The notes under the pieces are model-generated. The model was given only the letters and a program-made list of their open reading frames with translations, searched no databases and was not told the DNA's origin. A program made the translations under genes and the position numbers. From Gymnorhina tibicen (lineage: Eukaryota; Chordata; Aves; Passeriformes; Artamidae), in the NCBI GenBank assembly GCA_013399875.1, contig VXAZ01006882.1, positions 124,001 to 188,000 of the forward strand: a stretch of DNA of 64,000 bases, given 5' to 3'. This document shows, one piece after another, positions 24,201-33,200 of the stretch. Position 1 is the first letter of the stretch. Each line of letters starts with the position of its first letter.

Positions 24201-27200
24201 CACACTAATGTAAATCGACCAAATACAACAGTCTCTCTCGTGACTTTACGCAGGGGCTCAGGCAAGCTCAGACTGGGCTCCCAAACCAGCTTGTATCAGT
24301 CCCAGATTAATTCAGTATGCCTAAATTTCATGTGTCTAGAGGGTCTTTAGCTCAAGGACCACACAGCTTTTATAAAAACACTGATGACCTAAATACACAT
24401 CTCAGTAATAACAAAGTAAAGGTGAAAAAATCGGATTATTTCAGAGTAGTGTGCACTAAGGCAAAAGAGCTGGAGCTTCCATTTATTTTTCTAAATTGAT
24501 TTTTTTGCTTCAGCTGACACAATTTCACAGGTCCAACAAAAACAAACTACAGTTCACTTATTTTAGGATTAATGACGAAAACCTTTAAATAGCTTCCAGA
24601 TTTCTCCTTCTGAGAGGTGTGTATTCTCTAGTGGTTCACAATGCTCTGAGCTAAGAATATTTTTATTCAATAACCATTTGACAGAATAAACTGGTACAGA
24701 AAATTATTTTGATTTGGAAATATAACAGCTCTCACTATTCAGTAATTTCGTTCATTCGTGAATGAAAGCACATGGAGAGGGAGAGGGTTTGTAAACTGAA
24801 TTTACAGACCTTTTCTCCTTGCTTCCCCTTTGGAAATCCCATGAATTCCAGAATTCCAGTGGATGGTGGGGGACCTGGAGGCCCAGGCAGCCCTACATCG
24901 CCCTGTAGACAAAAGAGGAAGATATTGACGTAGCAGACCATGTTTGATTTTCTGTGGAAGTGGCCTACAAATCAGAAGAAAAACCACTTTAATTATATCT
25001 CATGTATATAGATCTCTGTGCCTGAATGCTGGCATGGGAGTTTGGTCACGGGAATCAAAAGATCAGATGGAAAACCAGGATGAACAAAATGCATCTGTTT
25101 CCAAAGCCTTGTGGATATAAAACATGGCAAGAAAAAAAAAAGAGGCTCAGCTTTTGAACCAACAGGAAAACATATCAGAAAAGCTTTGGGGAGAAATATG
25201 AAAGAAAAGAACAATTAGAATTGTAGGATGCCGAGAACCAATTTTAACATCAGCAGAATCAAGTCCCAGATTGAGAACTTTAAGAATCCCCTTTTTGCCT
25301 GTGCAAATTCTGACACAGACTGCAGGACACCCCTTTAGGACAGTGACACTCTAAATGACACACCGGTAGACCCAAAGAACACAACGAAAGCCAATAAGAA
25401 CGAAGTCAGTGGAATAACTCAATACAAAAGGTGATGGTCCAAAGAAACTGCAATGTGGCGTTTCAAAAGATGTCGAAGGACCTCAGATCTTGATAACCAT
25501 GAAAGTACTGCACTGACTTGAGATTTTCCCCTTCTTCCTTTTCACCCAGAAAAGGCTCCCATCCCTTTTAGCGTACCAACAAATAAGGAACCAGCAAGAT
25601 TCTTTAGTATTTGAACTGCCAGTCAGTCCAAGAGAAGAAAAGAAAAAGGAAAAGACAAAAATGCTAGAATCTAGCCACTTTCTAGAGGATCAAGCTATGA
25701 TGGAACTCCAGAGTATTATTTCATGCTCTTTCCATAATAAAACAAGCTTCACTTACCTTTTCTCCTTTCTCTCCTTGAAAGCCTAATCCCATGTTACCCT
25801 AGGAGAGAAAAAAAACCACGGATGAATGAATAATAAAACAACAGCAACACCACCACCGTTATCATCTAAGCCCACAGCACTGTTAAACCCCCAAAAATCA
25901 GGTGTAAAAAGAAAACAGGAAAGGCAGCTACTTACTTTTGGACCCGGTGGCCCAGGGGGACCCACTGGACCCTAAAAGTAAACAAAATCAAGATGTTATT
26001 CCTTTTGACTTAATTAGGATGCAAACAATTGGAGCAATGCTGGGATCTGCAGTGATACCTGAACCTTTCTTGCCTCCAAAGCAAAAGGAAGACACATGCT
26101 CTGAAGTTTTCACATCTCTCATAGCACAGCTCTTTGGCACCATCATTAATTAAGAGAAAACTTCGACTTAAACCCAACAAAAAAATAGTTTGGTTTTACC
26201 TTTGCCCAATAGGAGGATCTTGACAAAGCAACTCTAACATAGCTCATGACAACAAAGGCTCCAAACATCAGAGATCAGCCTATTCCCCCAGGCCCTGAGA
26301 TGAGGAAGTGCTCAGGACAGGGTAACGAGGTGTTTGCAGAGAGCACCACAGAGCTCTGCTGGAGCCCTTGGCCACGTTTGCTGCTCTGGATGCTCCAGAG
26401 AGGAGCCGTTGCTCTTGTGATCAGATTAAACTACCCGAGACCGAGCATCCTATGGTAGAAGTCAGCTGAGGTCAGTCCTTTCAGATGCACAGGCACTTTT
26501 GCTCATTGTCATGACACAAACAGAGACAAGAAGGGAAAACTGTCAACAGTTTGAACTGTTCTGTCAACAAGTGCAGCAGCTGATGTCTCCTACCTGCAAA
26601 CCTGGTAATCCTATAGGGCCTGCAGGACCTACTGGACCTGGAAAACCTTTCGGGCCCTATAAAAAGAACAGAAGACAAATAAAGAATGTGTAGCATTTAC
26701 CCCATCAAACCCCCTCCAAAGCGAGTCTCAGGAAAGATTAAGTAATACGCCCTAATTAAGTATGCCAATTCAAGTATTAAAACAATTTATTTCATATGAT
26801 TAGATGTACTTTGAAAATCAAAGGTACAGAGTTCAATGGTAGAAGGGGGCTTGATTTGAAAAAGGAATAATGAAACAGATAATAGGAAAAATCGGACTTC
26901 CTCTACCATAATGTGGATCCATTCATACCCTTACAAATCTAGAATTGCTTACTGGTATCACACGTGTAAATACACTTCCCACTAATTTAAAAAGGGTCCT
27001 TGAGAACCAATACCTGAAAATATACCTACTTAATATTCTTTAAAATCAGTATGTCCCATATTAAATAACTTACAGGAACTCCATCCAATCCAGGAAGACC
27101 ATTTTCACCCTAAAAATCATAAATGCATACATAAAATGACACAACATTATTACAACAAACTATAAGGAACATCAAGCTTTGTATAAATAGAAATATTTGC

Positions 27201-30200
27201 TGCTAGTTAATATTAGAGGAAGTGTAAATGGGAAAGTATCTTGAAATCTGTGCTTCCATATTTGAATTGGGTAATGGAGACCTCTAGAGAAATTAGAACC
27301 ATTTTATTTATGTGTAACAAGACAAAATAAAGTGGCATAAAAAAATATTAATTACAAAACCACTGAAAATACACTATAAAAATTTTTATTATATGACTGC
27401 TATAAAATATGCAAAAGCATATCATCATAATATGAAATTATCTTTATTTCCCATAAATACAGAAGTAAATTAATAAAGACCTATTTGACTTGTATGAACT
27501 TATAAGTGTATATAGTGTGGATAGAATTTTAGAAGAGTTCTTGATTTTGACCAGCAAAATCAGTGTGAGAGGCCTTATATCACAGAGTGAATTTTTTAAT
27601 ATTTTCAGTATTTAATGAAGCATATATGTAAACTGAGAAAGGGACTGATAAATTTCTAGTACCCTCCAGTACAAGAAACACTGGGAGGCAGCTGGAATCT
27701 CCCAGCAGAAGTCATAAAATGCACTGAACAGTAACAGGACGAGCAATATCCCAGCATCCCAGTATGGGATGAACAAGCTCTTTTCAAAGACCGAGCAATT
27801 CCAGGTTCTGAGAGTATTCTGTGCTGTCATTAATGAAGTTATTACAAGGCCTTTTCCCCAGCTCTGCACTCAGACACCCCGGACTGACACCGTGAGCAAT
27901 CAAACCTGCAGCATCAGCCCTGCAACCTGTGGGACATCAAAGAGTTTCTTGTACTGCATTTTCTCCTATGTGATCACAAGTCTTACCTTCATTCCTTTAA
28001 GACTGCCTTGAGCAAAAACAGGTTCTCCTTTAAGGCCTTTTGGGCCAAGACGACCCTGATTAAAAAAAAAAAAAAGTAAAAAATAAATCTGAAAAAATAC
28101 TGCTTTAGTTTTGAAAGAATCTCTAATTAGCATAATGAACAAGGCAAACTCCTGGCTCCAGTTACCTGTAAAAGTACCACTGCTGCTTTGTCAGAGAAGC
28201 TGTGCTATTATGAGAACTAAAGACTTCCTGCAGCTTTAGAAAAACAAGGTTCTGCAAACATTTTCTCTGGTATTTTCCTGTTTATATTAGATTTCCCTTT
28301 CATTTTAGGCCTTTGACAACCTTAGATCCTATTTGAACCTGTTGGACACGGCATAACTCCCATTCATATACACATCAGTGCCATTTAGAGGGACCTTGGC
28401 ACGCTGGAGGGATGGGCCCATGTAAACCTCATCAAGTGCAAGATGCTGCAACTGACTTGGGGCAATCCCAACCATGGATTCAGGCTGGGCAATGACTGGA
28501 TTGAAAGCAGCCCTCGAGAAGGACTTGGAGATACTTGTGGATGAAAAACTGAGCTGTCAGAGTGGGTTTGCAGCCCAGAAAACCACCCCTATCCTGGGCT
28601 GCATCCAAAGCACCAATGGCAGCAGGTGAGGGAGGGGATTTTATCCACAGGATCTTCATTTTATCCTCAGAGTGGATAAGAAAACTGAGCTCTAACAATG
28701 CTAATAAACTTAGGGTTATTTGGGTTCTTGCTTGGCAGTTACTTCTCCAACAATGTCACAAAAAGCAAATCCTGGTTTAGTGACTACAGAATACCACACT
28801 TGAGTTGGGACGTACAGGCAGTCCAGGTAGGCCAGGAAATCCATCTGGTCCAGAAAGGCCAGGACTCCCAGTGGTACCATTGCAGCCATCGAGGCCAGGC
28901 CGGCCTCTAGGTCCTGACTGCCCAGGGTGACCCTGTGTAAAGGGAAAAAGAGAGAATGACTGAAAGGATCCATTATTTTATTAGTAATGCTGTTGTCCCC
29001 AGAAAACTGATATCTTCCTTCCAAAAGGCAACACAAACCAAAAGAATTGCACAACTCCCAACCAAGTTCAGCGTATGGCAGACTGCAACAGAATGAGCTT
29101 CTTCAGCCAGCTTTGTTTATCCTCCCTAAAGGTTAAATCCTAGAACACTGGCTGTATTCATCCCATTACCTTTTTCTCCAAGGGATAGTTTTCTGGAGTA
29201 CATAACTTGTGCATGAGTAGGTCCCAAAAGGGCAATACTCATCCCAGAGCAGTGTGAACCATATGGAATGTAACAGTGTCAAACAGCACGCAAGGGTGCA
29301 CCTGACACCAGGAATGGAACTTGCTCATGTGAAGGCAAGGGCAGAGGCAGGCTCAACAATACTGAGCATTTATAATTCCAATCTGCTTAGAGTTTCAGTG
29401 ACTTCTCTTCCTCTCCAGTGTGGATTCTTTCTTTTAATAGATCAACAGATGTTAAAGCTCCAGCATCAGGCCATTCACGCAAAACAGCTTTATTTATTAT
29501 ATTAAACATAAGACTTTAGGCAAAGCAACTGGGAGAAAGATCCAATTAAACTAATAACATTTTTTTAAAGTATTTGCAATGGTCAATTATTTATCAAGCA
29601 GAGCAAAATACAATTGTATCTAATTCTGATTTCACATGTCTTTTGCCCTGGTATAGCTCTACTAATTTGACTGGAGTTTACTCAGCATGGTACTAGTGCA
29701 AAGGAGATCAAAGTTTGAGACTTCAAGTACTTTTTCTTCAGTGCCATATGAGTATGTAAGGGCAGAAGGCAGAAGGCAGAACTGTCAATCACATTGCCCA
29801 AGTTTCAAGCAGCTCCTTATTCTATACTGCTTTTCCTATAAATGAGTCCTGTGGCACTCAACAACATTGTTTTAAGGCAAGAAGGAAAATTAAACTTATG
29901 GAGATAGTATCAGTAACTTGACAGTTCTCTCCCCCCTCTGTACACGGTGATCTAGACTCATCCCAAAAGTACTTTGGTTTGATCCCAAAGATTTGTCCTT
30001 AAGATATGGCACTAACCAAGTTATGACTCACATTAGGAAAGTGAAAAAAAAATAAACATGGATAAAATGGAGATAAAGCAGAACATTAACAATCCTTCAT
30101 GCCTGACACTTAAAATAAAACACATTTGCAACACTAAAGGTCTTCCCCGTCCAAGCGAATGGCATATGCTCTGATGAAACTCAATGACAACTTTGCAGTA

Positions 30201-33200
30201 ATGTAAAGCCTTTTATCTAAGGATCTTTAAATCCCTTGGAAAAATGCAGGAATGCTATAATCTTAATTTTATAGATGGGAAGCTGGGGACACACAGTAGC
30301 AGAGTGACTTTCTCAAGGATGCAGGGCAACTTAGGCTATAATTATGTAAATACTCCAGCTGATCACTGGTCTCAGCTGCTGCCAGGAGGACTATTGCACA
30401 TTGCTGCTTACTCACACGTACCTCCTCCCTGTGCTGGCAGAGTAGGAAACAAACACAGCAGAGAAATAACTGTTCTGTTTCTTAATGGAATTAATTTTCA
30501 GTCAGATGAGGTCCTTGATCCAGCTCATTTGGCAACTGCATTGAGATTTATGCCAACAAAATCGAGAGACCTGATCTGCTTTCTGTCAGTCAACAAGATA
30601 CAAACTGAATGAATGTCCAGTGTCTCAACTACCAGATCAAGGCAGCTCACCCAGACAAATATAAATCTGAGATTTAACAAGGAATGGAATTAAGTCATCC
30701 CAAAGCATTACCATCAGAGACCACTGCATTAACAGTACTGGTTGCTCTGATGATTAGTCTGTCAAAATACCCACACGTGGTGTGCAAGCAGGGACTTGCC
30801 AGGCCCTGGTAAAGCAACTGGAGTAGGCTGAAGCAGCAATTTATTGCCACTTACATTTGTCTCTTATTAATTACTTAATTAGTTTGATCCATGCAGGATG
30901 TCATAGCCAAGAGCATCAAGTCTCTGACAGGACAGGCAGTGACTGCAGAGGGAGGCCAGAGCTGTCAGTGTCAACCAGGTCTTTCACTTTGTTTACAGCA
31001 TCAACCAAACCAGGAGCTGTGTGGGACAAGCGCACATGTATCTGGTCACAGCACAAGGTGACCAGCTGCAAGTGAAGCTGAAGGGGCCAACATCTGCCCC
31101 TCAGGGTGAGACAAGAGGGAGCCAAGCTGCTCCAGCTTTCATGCTGGCCGAGAGCCAGCCCGTGGCAGGCAGCTGTCGGGTGACCCACATCCTGGGAAAT
31201 GCTTTGGGTGAGATCTCCTAACTCTCAGCCTGTAAGTGGCCCAAAGGACTTTGGTATCCTCTTAAAATGTGAGTAGGGCTCACAGAGAGAGCACATAAAG
31301 TATGCTGATCACAGTGATTTCTTATCTGTGCCCCTGTCACTTAATCCCGTGGCATCCATGTCCGTGGTTCTGAGCCAAAGCATGACACAGACTGACACAC
31401 AAGCACACATACACACATTCTGTGTCTTTTGCTTTAGGAAAACAATCCACAGGATTTCCTACTTTAAAGCTAATCTGAAATCAGAGTTCATAATGTTTTG
31501 TTTTAAGACCCATATCTGAGGAGATACTGAACACCCACAACTGACTTCCTTGAGATTTGCTAAGTCCTGCCTAAAAAGAACCTTCTTCCCAGGGGTTTAA
31601 AATACTGATTTAAGGAGCTGTTTTGACCTGAAAAAGTGGTGGTTAATAGCTTCATTGCTCTCACCTCCTCAAATTCCTGTTTTGTCAATTGAAACACAAG
31701 CCAATTGAACACAAGCACCTCAATTGACTAAGGCACAAGACTTTCACAGACTTTACTTATACATGCCAAGGTGATTAGTTTACAGATCTGAGTTAAAACA
31801 CAGGCTGGAGAGATACCTGTGCTCTCTGTTCTCACAAAAGGAGGCATTCGGTGTGAGACAGGTAAGGAAACCCGAACTGGTTATCTGGGCCCTCCTTTAT
31901 CTGACTCCTGCTTGTACCCTGACACTGTGATCCCAAGGGGCCTCTTTTCTCAATCAAACAGCAAAAAGGTGATCCCAAAAGGAGAGCATATTAAAACACA
32001 GAGAAACAAATGCAATTAAGGATGAATATAAAACTAATTGAATAAACAGTTTCATGGGTTGCTAAGGCAAGTGGCCTTTCTCCAGCCATCGCCAAGGGCT
32101 TGCATTTACTCTGGGAAGGTCACAAAACTGCCTCTTCATATAGCTCCGGCTTTCATGGCACAGAGAAGGGCTCACTTATCATAAAAATATTTCCTTCTAG
32201 AACTCCTTGGACAGTTCATGAAAAGCTATATACATCTCCCAGCTTCAGGTCCCGTCTTTGCCAGAGCTGTCCTTGAATCTTGTCCTACAGGAAAAAATAA
32301 ACTTCCCAAGTAGGGCTAAGGATTTGAGAGTTTCTCCTACAGCATGACATGAAAGTCTAGCAATAAACACATGTAGCTGCTGTATTTACTAGGTTAAAGG
32401 GATTAGTCAGGCCAGCTGCAACAACATGATTTACTTGCCACCAGCATTCCCCAAGGCAACTCTGTGGAGTACCACTTCCCTGAAGGTCAACAGTGGGATT
32501 CCCCTGCGAATAACAGCGCTGCCCATGGCCATGACTAAACTACACCTGCCCACACTAACATACCTGCATACTACAAAGAATCTCTCTTCATATTTAGATA
32601 TGATGTGCACAGATAGCAATATCTTCTGCGATCTTTGTCACACACGTGCTCTCTCCTTTGCTCTGCATTTCACACATCCATATAAAGTGCCTATATTTGT
32701 ATATACTTTACAAAAAATCTAAGTTACTCCCTACCCTGAAATGTAATGGCAAAAGGAAAAATATTTACTCAAGTGGTGGTGGTTGCTATTTTCGCCCTAC
32801 AATGGAAGCATTTATCTCAGTGGCTATAATGGAAACAGTATGAACAAGTTTCCCTTTCCCCTTTTTCTGCCCTGCAGTTGTGGCACAGAAGACCCACAGT
32901 GTTGAGCACTCTGCTGTTCGTGACCAGCAAAATCTGCCTCTTTCCCATTCACCCACCTGCAGAATGTTACAAAGCAGAGTAGATCTGTATGTGCTGGAGG
33001 CTTTGAATCCTCTCATCTGCCCCCCCTGCTCTCTCCTTGGAATGCCTGTCACTGCCAACTACCTGGCAATAGCTTTTGCTCTATCTCTGCCTCCCCTCGT
33101 TGGGAATCCCCTTTCTCCAGAGCCTCATCTGAAAAAATACCCTGAGAACAGCATGTTCCCACAGTGTGTTCAATTAAATTAAGTATTATGGGAACAGCTT

